A DNA stretch of 64,000 nucleotides from Aromatoleum anaerobium (lineage in GTDB: Bacteria > Pseudomonadota > Gammaproteobacteria > Burkholderiales > Rhodocyclaceae). Position numbers and translations under genes: made by a program. The DNA is taken from NCBI RefSeq assembly GCF_012910705.2, contig NZ_WTVG02000040.1, positions 1,290,056 through 1,354,055 on the forward strand, written 5' to 3'. Numbering within the stretch: position 1 is the first letter of the stretch; every line of letters begins with the position of its first letter. Shown here one piece after another: positions 35,757-44,017 of this stretch. The notes beneath the pieces are model-generated. The model did not search any database. It saw only the letters and a list, made by a program, of their open reading frames with translations, and had not been told where the DNA came from.

Positions 35757-35775
35757 CTTCCTGTTCAACGTCTGA
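35757..35775 (+). repeat. Right direct repeat (attR-like), displaced ychF end
   Basis: Identical to 26115-26133, including a copy of the last ychF codons and stop. It is not preceded by ychF coding sequence, so it is the displaced resident 3' end or the island's other boundary. Confidence 0.8.
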
Positions 35776-35815
35776 GCCCGGGCGGCGGGATCAGGACATC
35801 CCGCAGCCCCCCGAT

Positions 35816-35850
35816 AAACCCCGTAAGTTTGTGTGATTACGGGGTTTTTT
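35816..35850 (+). terminator. Displaced ychF terminator (right copy)
   Basis: An 11-bp stem AAACCCCGTAA / TTACGGGGTTT with a 10-nt loop is followed by a T-run to 35850. It is the counterpart of the left copy, with the loop changed at 5 of 10 positions. Confidence 0.85.
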
Positions 35851-35853
35851 CGC

Positions 35854-35886
35854 ATGACACCCCACGACATCGAGCCGATGATCCTC
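35854..35886 (+). pseudogene. 11-codon relic similar to the primase-helicase
   Basis: The frame ATG ACA CCC CAC GAC ATC reads MTPHDIEPMIL. The primase-helicase at about 34086-34118 reads MAPHDIEPTIL. The DNA matches at 26 of 32 positions, with most differences in third codon positions. No other part of the gene is present, so this looks like a leftover of a related gene or island end. Confidence 0.45.
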
Positions 35887-35954
35887 TGCCGGCAGCTTGC
35901 ATCCCGGTTCGTGTCACTCGACGGGAAGGCCGGGGCCGGCGGGCCTGGGTCCCT

Positions 35955-37252
35955 CAGGGCAATCGCATCAAAATGCGGATGCCATTGTCGTTGACCCACT
36001 GAAAAAACCGTTAACAGTCAATGGATTACGCCGGGGCTGTTCACAGGATCTTGATTTGTGTAGTTTTCTGTCTTTTTGGGGTGACTCATGGAGACGGGAA
36101 ATCGGGGAACTGGAAGCGAGAAGTTGTCGCTGGTGGAGGCGTTTTCTGGCCTTCCTGATCCGCGTGTGGCGGGACGGTCGAAACACGACTTGGTGGAGAT
36201 ACTGGTGATCACGGTCTGCGCCCTGGTGTGCGGGATCGACGACTTTGTCGGCGTTGAAGACTGGTCCAAGGAGCGCCTTGACTGGTTGCGGCGCTTCTTG
36301 AAGCTGGAGAACGGGATTCCGTCGCACGACACTATTGGCCGTCTGTTCGGGCTGCTGGACAAGAAAGCGCTGGAGGCAGGGTTCCGCCGCTGGGTCGGCG
36401 GCGTGCTGCCGGCGCTGGCCGAAGGCACGGTCGTGGCGATCGACGGCAAAGCGAGTCGGCGCAGTCGTCAGGCGGGCAAGCAGGCATTGCACATGGTCAG
36501 TGCGTTCGCCGCCGAGGCCGGATTGGTGTTGGGGCAGGAAGCCTGTGCCGAGAAGTCCAACGAACTGACCGCGATTCCCGTCCTGCTGGAAGCCCTGATG
36601 CTCAAGGGTGTCATCGTCACCATCGATGCCATGGGTACCCACGCCAACATCGCCCAATCGATTCGGGACAAGGAAGCCGATTACGTCCTGTCCGTGAAGG
36701 ACAACCAGCCGACCCTGGCTGAATCGATCACGACCTTCTTCGAGATCGGCCAGTCCGAGGGCTGGAAAGCGACCAGGCACACCTACGTCGAGTCGGTCGA
36801 GAAGGATCACGGCCGTCTGGAAGTGCGCCGCTGCTGGGCCTTCGATCAACTGGCGTGTTTGGCCAATCCGCAGCAATGGCCGGACCTCATGATGTTCGGG
36901 GTGATTGAGGCAGAACGGACGATCAACGGCAAGACCAGCTGCGAGCGTCGCCTCTATATCGGCAGCATTGCCGCCGATGCCGCAACGCTGGCGAATGCGG
37001 TTCGCAGTCATTGGGGCATAGAAAATCGTGTTCATTGGTGCCTCGATGTCGCCTTGAACGACGACCAGATGCGTGCCCGCGTAAAGAACGCCGGCGCCAA
37101 CCTCGCCATCATTCGTCGTCTTGTCCTCAATCTCTTTCGCCTCGACTCTTCTCGAAAAACCGGCATCCACACTCGACGCATCATCGCCGCCTCTTCCGAC
37201 TCCTACCGCGAAACTATCTTGGGACTACAGGGGATTTGATGCGATTGCCCTG
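35955..37252 (+). mobile_element. ISAs1-family insertion sequence, intact
   Basis: The element is 1298 bp. It is bounded by 18-bp perfect inverted repeats CAGGGCAATCGCATCAAA (35955-35972, and the complement at 37235-37252). It is flanked by a perfect 10-bp target duplication CTGGGTCCCT (35945-35954 and 37253-37262). One transposase gene fills the centre and its stop lies in the right repeat. Ends, duplication and transposase are all complete, so the insertion looks recent. Confidence 0.93.
36088..37239 (+). CDS. ISAs1-family DDE transposase
   Basis: 383 residues. The N-terminal 'FSGLPDPRVAGRSKHDLVEILVI' segment and 'VCGIDDFVGVEDW' are typical of ISAs1 (DUF4338-like) transposases. The DDE catalytic residues are visible as 'AIDGKASRRS', 'TIDAMGTHANIA' and 'EKDHGRLEVRRCW'. 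The 'HWGIENRVHWCLDVALNDDQ' motif near the C-terminus is also diagnostic. The frame is complete, so the element is potentially mobile. The stop codon TGA at 37237-37239 overlaps the right terminal inverted repeat. Confidence 0.95.
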   Translation: METGNRGTGSEKLSLVEAFSGLPDPRVAGRSKHDLVEILVITVCALVCGIDDFVGVEDWSKERLDWLRRFLKLENGIPSHDTIGRLFGLLDKKALEAGFRRWVGGVLPALAEGTVVAIDGKASRRSRQAGKQALHMVSAFAAEAGLVLGQEACAEKSNELTAIPVLLEALMLKGVIVTIDAMGTHANIAQSIRDKEADYVLSVKDNQPTLAESITTFFEIGQSEGWKATRHTYVESVEKDHGRLEVRRCWAFDQLACLANPQQWPDLMMFGVIEAERTINGKTSCERRLYIGSIAADAATLANAVRSHWGIENRVHWCLDVALNDDQMRARVKNAGANLAIIRRLVLNLFRLDSSRKTGIHTRRIIAASSDSYRETILGLQGI

Positions 37253-38022
37253 CTGGGTCCCTGGTCGCTCAGGTCGATGCCGACGATTTGTGCCTGGCCG
37301 ATCAACTGCGCGACGTACTGCTGATACGTCAATTGTTCCAGTCGACCGGTCAGGTAATCGCGAATCCTGGCCTGTACCGCTTCGAAGGGCAGCGCTTCGC
37401 CGAGCGCGAGGCGGTCGATCATGACAATGTGGTGACCGAAGCGCGTCTCGACCAGTTGGGGCAATAGCCCGGTCTTGCCGAAACTGACGAGGGCCACCCA
37501 GAATTCCGGAACCACGGCGCCCTCCGAGATCTGCCCCAGCGCTCCGCCGATCCTGGCACTCGTGCAGCACGACTCTTCCTGGGCAACCCGTTCGAATGCC
37601 TCCGGATTGTTCTTGAGGTGGAACAGCGCGCGCTCCGCCTTTTGTGCGGTTGCCCTGTCGTCTCCGTCGTGTGTCGTGTCGAAAAGGATGTGACGGACTT
37701 CGAAAAGATCGCCGCTGCGGAATCTTTGCCGGTTGGCGTCGAAATAGCGGCGGATTTCCTCGTCGGCGACCGGTTCCATGATGACCTCGCGTTCCAGCAG
37801 TTTTTCGACTGCCGCTTCCTCGCTGTCGGCCTCGATCCCGACGGTCGCGGCGCGCTGGCGCAGCAGCGTGCGCACTACCAGCGAGCGGGCGGCCGCCTGC
37901 CGTGGATTCGGCGCGTCCGGGAACTGGGCCATGACCGCGGTGATCGTCTCTTCGCTGATACGTTCGCCATTGACGGCGATCGCCTCGGGGCCATTTCTGT
38001 AAAAGGTGACAATGTTGTCCAT
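37225..38022 (-). CDS. Parvulin-type peptidyl-prolyl isomerase, C-terminus altered by IS
   Basis: A 265-residue rotamase. An N-terminal chaperone-like helical region (about residues 10-110) begins 'IAVNGERISEETI'. A parvulin/PpiC domain follows with 'FEVRHILFDTTHD', 'FERVAQEESCCTSARIGGALGQIS' and 'RFGHHIVMIDRL'. It resembles NifM-like isomerases, which help nitrogenase Fe protein mature; no nif genes are adjacent. The ISAs1 element entered the last codons. The gene now ends with nine residues read from the IS (SRAIASNPL). Without the IS the frame would read RPAGPGLPVE and stop at 35914-35916. The fold should survive. The start at 38022 (MDNIVTF) is chosen over longer options. Confidence 0.85.
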   Translation of the reverse strand: MDNIVTFYRNGPEAIAVNGERISEETITAVMAQFPDAPNPRQAAARSLVVRTLLRQRAATVGIEADSEEAAVEKLLEREVIMEPVADEEIRRYFDANRQRFRSGDLFEVRHILFDTTHDGDDRATAQKAERALFHLKNNPEAFERVAQEESCCTSARIGGALGQISEGAVVPEFWVALVSFGKTGLLPQLVETRFGHHIVMIDRLALGEALPFEAVQARIRDYLTGRLEQLTYQQYVAQLIGQAQIVGIDLSDQGPSRAIASNPL

Positions 38023-38141
38023 GGTGTTTGCGGGAAAGGGGTTGAGGGATATGTCGCGGCGCCGGAGGGCATGCGGCAAAACGGGGATTGAAGCGTGGAA
38101 AATCAGCGTTGAAAACCCTGCGCAACCTGCCGGAATCGTGT

Positions 38142-38543
38142 TCAGCGCGGTGGCGAAGGTGCGCCAAACGTCCATAGCGCGTTGCCGACATAATGCCAGC
38201 CAAGCAGCACACCGGTCGTCACGACTTGCGCGAGCAGGTAATGCAGCGCGAGGAGATCGGTGAGAGCGTACATCAGCAGCGCGTTCCAGAGCAGCCCGAT
38301 GCCCGCGACGGCGAAGAAACGCGGCAGCGCCTCGTGGTGCGCGCGCTCGGAGCGGAACACGAGCCTGCGGTTCATCGCGTAATTGACCAGCGCGCCGAGC
38401 ACGAAGCCGGCCACCGACCCCACGACCGGCTCGGCGCCCGCGACTTCGACGAGCGCCAGCAGCAACGAGTAATGCGCCAGCGTACCGAGCGCGCCGACCA
38501 TCGCGAAGCGCAGGAAGCGGCCGAACCGGAAGGTGGCGCTCAC
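38142..38543 (-). CDS. GtrA family membrane protein
   Basis: This 133-residue protein with four hydrophobic segments fits GtrA, the likely flippase for polyprenyl-linked glucose in O-antigen or surface glycosylation. Conserved stretches are 'FLRFAMVGALGTLAHYSLLLAL', 'VGSVAGFVLGALVNYAMNRRLVF' and a C-terminal 'NALWTFG'. A GTG at 38543-38541 is the start, overlapping the stop of the upstream glycosyltransferase by 4 nt. It is the last gene of a GT2-PMT-GtrA operon. Confidence 0.88.
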   Translation of the reverse strand: MSATFRFGRFLRFAMVGALGTLAHYSLLLALVEVAGAEPVVGSVAGFVLGALVNYAMNRRLVFRSERAHHEALPRFFAVAGIGLLWNALLMYALTDLLALHYLLAQVVTTGVLLGWHYVGNALWTFGAPSPPR

Positions 38544-40186
38544 TGCGGCTCCCGGTCGGCTCCGGCCAGCAGGCGCCGGTCGCGCACGACCGCGAGGGTC
38601 ACGCCGTCGCGCACGACTTCGGCGACGACCCTGCCCTTGACCGCCGTATCGCAGTTCATGTGCGTCGCCGCGAGGAAGAAATCCGCAGCGCGCCAGTCGC
38701 GCGTCACGTCCAGCCCCGGCGCCAGCCATTCCGCCCCTTGCAGCGATTCGGCACACACCGCGACGCTGTAGCGTCGCCCGGCCGTGCCTTCGCGTGCGAC
38801 ATAGGCATTGAGCAGGCCGGCCGCTTCGCGCAGGCTGCTCGCCCAGTAGTCCTGTTCCCAGCGCCCGGCGGCGCCGCCCGCACCGCCGGCGAAGCCGTTG
38901 TAGAACACGTATTCGTACGGGTGCAGGCGCGCCAGCGTCGCGACATGGGCGAGCGCCAGCAGCACGCAGCCGGCCGCCGCAAGCCTTCGCGCGCGAGGCA
39001 AACGGGCCGCGCGCCGCCACGCATGCTGCAGGCCCACGGCGCCGAGCACCGCGAGCGGCGGCAGGACGAACGTGAAGTGACGGATGCCGTTGTAGAGCGG
39101 CGGCGCGGCGAGCAGCGTGTACGCGAGCGGGAATCCCGCGGCGAGCGCAACCGGCAGCCAGCGCAGCGCAGCGCGGCAGCCTTGCGCGGAGCGCAGCGAC
39201 GGCAGCGCACGCAGCACGCCGAGCAGCGCGAACGCGACGCCGAGGAGGAACATCTCGGGCAGGCGCACGAGCAGATAGCTCAGCAGGTAATGGCCCGGCA
39301 CTTCGCCGTTCTTCATCACGGCGCCGGCGAGGATCGTGTCGAGCTGGAAGGCGAAATGCGAGAACGTCGTCATCGCGCGAAACAGGTTGCCCGGCGACAT
39401 CACCGCCCACGGCCAGAACAGGCCCATCAGCACGAACGCGACGAGCCCGGCCGGCAGCAGCGCGACGACGGCCCGGCCGAGAATCGCTCCCCGTTCCGTC
39501 CGGTCCGTGCCGCCGGTCCACGTCGCCCCCAGCACCGCGACGCCGAGATAGAACACCGCGAACACCGCCCCGACACGCAGCCCGAAGGCGCAGCCGATCG
39601 CGACGCCGAGGCCGAGCACGTCCGCGCGGCGGATCACCGGCAGGCCGGTCGTGAAGCGGGTCGTGAAATACAGCGCCCACACCATCGCGGCGGCGAACGG
39701 CACGTCCTTGGTGTGCGTGAACATCGCCCCGGACCACGCGCCGGTCAGCAGCAGCAGCCCGAGCGCCGCGAGCGCCGCGCGTTCGCCGGCCAGCAGGCGT
39801 GCCAGCAGCCAGGTGCCGGCCAGGCCGGCAAGACCGAACGCGGCCGACAACAGGTGGCGCAGATCCCACACGCCGATCGGCACGACGCGCTCGAGCGTCG
39901 CCGCGATCAGGTCGAACAGGCCGCCGTAGAGGTACAGGTTCTTGTAGGCGAACGCGGCGCGATCGGCGAAGCCCGACGCGTAGAAATCGACGAGCAGGCG
40001 GCCGTAGATATGCTGCACCTCTTCGTCGTTGCTGATGCCGTGCCGGTCGAAGGTGAGCACGATGAACACGGCGGTCGCCGCGAGCAGCAGCAGCGCGAGG
40101 CGCCGCGCCCACACCGGCGAGAGCGCCACGGCAGCGGCGTTCGCCCGCAAACCGGCATCAAACGCGACTTCACCCGGGCGATTCAC
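38540..40186 (-). CDS. Glycosyltransferase family 39 (PMT/ArnT-like) membrane protein
   Basis: 548 residues with about ten or more membrane helices. The first extracytoplasmic loop holds 'ISNDEEVQHIYGRLLVDFYASGF', where the acidic pair matches the catalytic Asp/Glu of GT-C enzymes. Later loops include 'AMFTHTKDVPFAAAMVW' and 'YNGIRHFTFVLPPLAVL'. It probably transfers a sugar or aminoarabinose from a polyprenyl donor to a surface acceptor. It starts with GTG at 40186, overlapping the GT2 stop by 4 nt, and overlaps gtrA by 4 nt. The acceptor is unknown. Confidence 0.8.
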   Translation of the reverse strand: MNRPGEVAFDAGLRANAAAVALSPVWARRLALLLLAATAVFIVLTFDRHGISNDEEVQHIYGRLLVDFYASGFADRAAFAYKNLYLYGGLFDLIAATLERVVPIGVWDLRHLLSAAFGLAGLAGTWLLARLLAGERAALAALGLLLLTGAWSGAMFTHTKDVPFAAAMVWALYFTTRFTTGLPVIRRADVLGLGVAIGCAFGLRVGAVFAVFYLGVAVLGATWTGGTDRTERGAILGRAVVALLPAGLVAFVLMGLFWPWAVMSPGNLFRAMTTFSHFAFQLDTILAGAVMKNGEVPGHYLLSYLLVRLPEMFLLGVAFALLGVLRALPSLRSAQGCRAALRWLPVALAAGFPLAYTLLAAPPLYNGIRHFTFVLPPLAVLGAVGLQHAWRRAARLPRARRLAAAGCVLLALAHVATLARLHPYEYVFYNGFAGGAGGAAGRWEQDYWASSLREAAGLLNAYVAREGTAGRRYSVAVCAESLQGAEWLAPGLDVTRDWRAADFFLAATHMNCDTAVKGRVVAEVVRDGVTLAVVRDRRLLAGADREPQ

Positions 40187-41177
40187 CGTTCGTCCTCGTC
40201 GAAACCCAGCTTCTCGGCCACGAGGTACAGCGGCCGCGCCTTGACCTCGGTAAAAATGCGGCCGACGTATTCGCCGAGCACGCCGAGGCTGATCAGCTGG
40301 ATGCCGGACAGGAACAGCACCGCCACCATCATCGACGCATAACCGGGCACATCGATGCCCCAGACCATCGTCCGCACGACAAGCCAGCCGCCGTAGAGCC
40401 CCGACATCGCCGCCATCACCAGCCCGACCAGCGACCACACGCGCAGCGGCAGCGTGCTGAATGCCGACAGGCCGTCCGCCGCGTAGCTCAGCAGCCGCAG
40501 CAGCGACCACGCCGAAGCCCCGGCGGCGCGTTCGGCCGGATCGAACGGGATTTCTTCCTGGCGGAACCCGACCCAGCTGGTGATCCCTTTCATGAACCGC
40601 GTGCGCTCGGGCATGCTGTTGATCGCGCGCACGACCGCATGGTCGAACAGCCGGAAGTCCCCGCCCCCCTCGGCGAGCGCGACTTCGGACACGCGCTTGA
40701 ACAGGCCGTAGAAGCCGCGCGAGAGCTGACGCCGCAGCCAGGGGTCGGTGTCGCGCGAGCGGCGCACCGCGGTGACCATCTTCGCGCCGGCCCGCCACCG
40801 CGCGAGCATCTCCGGAATCAGCTCCGGCGGATGCTGCAGGTCGCCATCCATCAGCACCACGACGTCGCCTGTCGCCGCGCGCAGACCCGCCGCCATCGCC
40901 GCCTCCTTGCCGAAGTTGCGCGCGAAGCGCAGCGCGCGCAACGCGGGATCGATTTCGCACAGGGCGGCGACTTCGGCAAAAGTCGTGTCCCGGCTGCCGT
41001 CATCGATGAAGACGATCTCGTGGCCGGCGATGGGCAGGGTCTCGAGGACCGCGGCCAGCCGCGCGTGCAGTTCGCCGAGCGAGCCGCCTCGTTATACAGC
41101 GGGATCACCACCGACAGCCTCGGCAGCGTCGGCGAAGGGCGTGGGGCAGCGGCGTGGACGCCGGAACGGCGGGGCAT
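40183..41177 (-). pseudogene. GtrB-type family 2 glycosyltransferase, frameshifted near the start
   Basis: The first 30 residues lie in one frame ('MPRRSGVHAAAP', then 'RLSVVIPLYNEA', the GT2 opening strand). The rest lies in another ('ALRFARNFGKEAAMAAGLRAATGDVVVLMDGDLQHPPELIPEM'). Restoring one base near 41085 (GCGGGCTCG instead of GCGGCTCG) joins them as '...YNEAGSLGELHARL...'. The remainder is intact: the DGDLQHP metal motif, two C-terminal membrane helices and 'GVLGEYVGRIFTEVKARP', as in bactoprenol glucosyl/GlcNAc transferases. It heads the GT2-PMT-GtrA operon. It is either a recent pseudogene or a sequence error. Confidence 0.85.
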
Positions 41178-41310
41178 CGGGACGCGGATCGCGCAGATCG
41201 GGGCGGGGCACGGCTTCACATTCGAAAAAATCTCCGGACGCGGAGACAACCGAGAGTAAACGCCGCCGGCCCTTCGCGCGTTGACGGCCCGTCCGCGATA
41301 AAGTCCCGCC

Positions 41311-42219
41311 ATGCCACACCTTCCCGAAACTCGCCCGATCATCGTCTGCGCCGACGACTTCGGCATCGCGCCGGGGGTCAGCGACGCGATCGTCGAGCTG
41401 ATCGCCGCGGGCCGCCTGACGGCGACGAGCTGCATGACCGGCCTGCCCGACTGGCGACGGCGCGCACCGATGCTGCAGCAGGTCGTCCTCCGCCACCCTG
41501 CCGACGTCGGCCTGCACCTGACGCTGACCGACCACGCCCCCGTCAGCCGCGCAAGCGGACTCGCGCGGCAAGAAGGCCGTCTGCCGACACTCGGCCACCT
41601 GCTGCCGCGCGCGCTCGCCGGCGCCGTGCGTCGCGACGCGATCGCCGACGAGCTGCGCGCCCAGCTCGACGCGTTCGAGGATATCTGGGGTGCCCCGCCC
41701 GCTTACGTCGACGGTCACCAGCACGTGCATGTGCTGCCGGTGGTGCGCGAAGTGCTCGTCGAGGAACTGCGCCATCGCTATGCGCCGAACACGGTGTGGG
41801 TGCGCGACTGCGTCGAGCCCTCGGCACGATGCCTGCGCCGGCGCGTCGCGCTGCCCAAAGCGCTGTTCATCAGCCGTCTCGCGCTCGGCCTGCGCCGCCT
41901 GCTGCGTGACTACGCCGTGCCCGCGAACGACGGCTTTGCCGGCCTGCACGATTTTTCCGGACGCCGTCCGTTCGGCGCGCTGATGCAGCGTTTTCTCGAC
42001 ACGTCCGGACCCCGTCCGCTGCTCCACGTCCATCCCGGCCGTGTCGATGCGACGCTGCGGGCCTGCGACAGCCTGACGGCGCCGCGGGAGGTCGAACTCG
42101 CCTATCTCGCGTCCGCCCAATTCCCGCGCGATCTCGCCGCGGCCGGCCTGCACCCAGGGCGCTTTGCGGACTTCCCCGCACCGCCCGCCACAAGAATGGC
42201 GCTGCCGGCCGGCACATGA
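41311..42219 (+). CDS. ChbG/HpnK-type deacetylase (YdjC family)
   Basis: This 302-residue YdjC-family deacetylase has a metal site on 'IIVCADDFGIAPGVSDAI' (Asp-Asp), 'VGLHLTLTDHAP' and 'YVDGHQHVHVLPVVREVL', supplying the His ligands. Family members remove acetyl groups from chito-oligosaccharides or from the glucosamine of hopanoids (HpnK). No hopanoid or chitin genes are nearby; the adjacent glycosyltransferase cluster suggests a surface-sugar substrate (inference). The stop overlaps gluQ by 4 nt. Confidence 0.85.
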   Translation: MPHLPETRPIIVCADDFGIAPGVSDAIVELIAAGRLTATSCMTGLPDWRRRAPMLQQVVLRHPADVGLHLTLTDHAPVSRASGLARQEGRLPTLGHLLPRALAGAVRRDAIADELRAQLDAFEDIWGAPPAYVDGHQHVHVLPVVREVLVEELRHRYAPNTVWVRDCVEPSARCLRRRVALPKALFISRLALGLRRLLRDYAVPANDGFAGLHDFSGRRPFGALMQRFLDTSGPRPLLHVHPGRVDATLRACDSLTAPREVELAYLASAQFPRDLAAAGLHPGRFADFPAPPATRMALPAGT

Positions 42220-43163
42220 TCGACGCCTCACCCCCGTATGTCGGCCGCTTCGCACCGTCCCCGAGCGGGCCCTTGCATTTCGGCTCGCTGGTCGCGGGCG
42301 TCGGCAGCTTTCTCGACGCCCGCGCGCATCGCGGGCAGTGGCTGCTCCGCATCGAGGACGTCGATACGCCGCGCACCGTGCCCGGCGCCGCGCAGGACAT
42401 CATCGCGACGCTCGAGCGTTTCGGCTTCGAATGGGACGCCGAGCCGGTGTGGCAGAGCGCGCGGCTCGACGCCTACCGCGACGCCTTCGAGCGCCTGAAA
42501 GTCGCGGGACACGTCTTCCCGTGCGCCTGCACGCGCCGCGAGATGGCCGATTCGGCGCTCGCGCGCGACGGCTCGCGCCTCTATCCGGGCACCTGCCGCA
42601 ACGGCCTGCCGGCCGGGCGCCGCGCCCATGCGTGGCGCGTGCGGGCACAGGGAAGGATCGTGTTCGCAGACCGCATCCAGGGACGGCAGGAGGAGGATCT
42701 CGCGACCGAGGTCGGCGATTACGTGGTGCTGCGCGGCGATGGCCAGTTCGCGTACCAGCTCGCGGTGGTGGTCGACGATGCGGCAGCGGGCGTGACCGAT
42801 ATCGTGCGCGGCGCCGACCTCCTCGGTTCGACCGGGCGCCAGATCCATCTGCAGCATCTGCTCGGCTACCCGACGCCGGCCTATGCGCATCTGCCGGTCG
42901 TCGTCAACGCGGCGGGCGAAAAGCTGTCGAAGCAGACCCTGGCCGCACCGGTGGCGGCGCTGCCGCCGGCCCGCGCGCTGCTCGCCGCGCTCGCCTTTCT
43001 CGGCCAGAATCCGCCACCCGCGCTCGGCCATGCCTCGTTGCGCGAGATATGGGAATGGGCCGCGGCGCACTGGTCGCTCGCCGACGTGCCGCGGCAGCTG
43101 CAGGCGCAGGCGCCTGAGGCCTTTTCCGGCCCGGCACGCGGCAACCCGAACCCGGCGCCCTGA
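42216..43163 (+). CDS. gluQ: Glutamyl-Q tRNA(Asp) synthetase
   Basis: GluQ attaches glutamate to the queuosine of tRNA-Asp. This 315-residue protein is a GluRS catalytic-domain paralogue lacking the anticodon-binding half. It has the class I motif 'GRFAPSPSGPLHFGSL' (HxGS), zinc ligands in 'FPCACTRREM' and 'YPGTCRNG', and the KMSKS-equivalent 'GEKLSKQT'. Length and motifs fit GluQ rather than full GluRS. It is coupled to the deacetylase gene by an ATGA overlap, probably only by position. Confidence 0.95.
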   Translation: MIDASPPYVGRFAPSPSGPLHFGSLVAGVGSFLDARAHRGQWLLRIEDVDTPRTVPGAAQDIIATLERFGFEWDAEPVWQSARLDAYRDAFERLKVAGHVFPCACTRREMADSALARDGSRLYPGTCRNGLPAGRRAHAWRVRAQGRIVFADRIQGRQEEDLATEVGDYVVLRGDGQFAYQLAVVVDDAAAGVTDIVRGADLLGSTGRQIHLQHLLGYPTPAYAHLPVVVNAAGEKLSKQTLAAPVAALPPARALLAALAFLGQNPPPALGHASLREIWEWAAAHWSLADVPRQLQAQAPEAFSGPARGNPNPAP

Positions 43164-43213
43164 AGATCACAGGGACCCGGACATGACCGGCGACCTCGCG
43201 CGCGCACAAAGCC

Positions 43214-43924
43214 TCACCACGGGATCGGCTGCCGGTCGCGGAAGAAACCGCCGGTAGGTCCGTCGTCGGGCAGGGTCGCCAGCCACACGACGCTGTCGAT
43301 GCCCTCTTCCGGCGAGCGCGGCGCTTCGGCACCGCCGAGGTCGGTGCGGCACCAGCCCGGACACACCGAATTCACCTTGATCCCGTACTCGGCCATTTCC
43401 GTTGCGAGGATGCGCGTCAGTGCGTTCAGGGCCGTTTTCGAGATGCGGTACGCAGGGGCTCCCGCCTCCATTTCAGCCAGTTGCCCCATCCCCGACGCGA
43501 GATTGACGACCCGCCCGGCGCGACTCGCGCGCATCAGCGGCAGCAGCGCCTGGGAGACGCGCAACGCGCCGAACAGGTTGGTCTCGAGCGTCGCGCGAAG
43601 CGTATCGATGGGCAGCTCGAGAATGCTTGTCGAATAACGGTCGAGGAGCACGCCGGCATTGTTGATCAGCACATCGACGCGACCGAAGCGTTCCATGATC
43701 CAGTCGCGCAGCGCGCCCGCGGACGCATCCTCGGTCACGTCGAGGCGGAAGGTTTCCAGCGAATGACCGCTCAGCTCCAGCTTCGAGCACAACGGCGCAA
43801 GATCGGCCGGATTGCGCGCCGTGGCAATCACCAGATGGCCTGGCATCGTTGCCAAGCGGTAGGCGGCAGCGCGGCCGAGCCCGCGGCTCGCGCCGCTGAT
43901 GACCGAGATAATGCGGCTTTCCAT
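43214..43924 (-). CDS. SDR family NAD(P)-dependent oxidoreductase
   Basis: A 236-residue classical short-chain dehydrogenase. The cofactor motif is 'ISGASRGLGRAAAYRL' (TGxxxGxG class) near residues 9-24, with 'NNAGVL' at about 88 and the catalytic Ser and YxxxK in 'VVNLASGMGQL' and 'AYRISKTALNAL'. A 'CPGWCRTDLGG' stretch follows, as in carbonyl-reductase-like members. The substrate is unknown. It stands alone on the minus strand, converging on gluQ. Confidence 0.9.
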   Translation of the reverse strand: MESRIISVISGASRGLGRAAAYRLATMPGHLVIATARNPADLAPLCSKLELSGHSLETFRLDVTEDASAGALRDWIMERFGRVDVLINNAGVLLDRYSTSILELPIDTLRATLETNLFGALRVSQALLPLMRASRAGRVVNLASGMGQLAEMEAGAPAYRISKTALNALTRILATEMAEYGIKVNSVCPGWCRTDLGGAEAPRSPEEGIDSVVWLATLPDDGPTGGFFRDRQPIPW

Positions 43925-44017
43925 GATCCGGCTCCTGCTTGCCGACGTCGATCGTCATTCGCTCCCGGCCGGCGCCCCGGCACCGGGCGCGCGCACGGCC
44001 AGGCGTCAGGACATCGC

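Larger units (their letters stand above)
26115..35775. mobile_element. Genomic island inserted at the 3' end of ychF
   Basis: The element is bounded by an exact 19-nt direct repeat, CTTCCTGTTCAACGTCTGA, at 26115-26133 (the end of ychF) and 35757-35775. The similarity runs on without gaps for 91 nt on each side (74 of 91 identical) through an equivalent terminator. It carries two Fic genes, a methyltransferase stub, a PLD-helicase, an unknown gene and a TOTE-type primase-helicase, all on the plus strand. AGCGGGTACG occurs near both ends (26246-26255, 35695-35704). No integrase or tRNA is present. Insertion at a gene's 3' end that restores the gene is typical of tyrosine recombinase elements; the recombinase must be lost or act in trans (inference). 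Confidence 0.8.

Noticed and set aside
26115..35775. CRISPR array or tRNA attachment site in the island
   Set aside because: No regularly spaced repeats and no tRNA sequence are present; the border repeat is the end of ychF.
37225..38022. NifM as a firm gene name for the parvulin
   Set aside because: The fold fits, but there are no nif genes in the window to support the specific role, so the general name was used.
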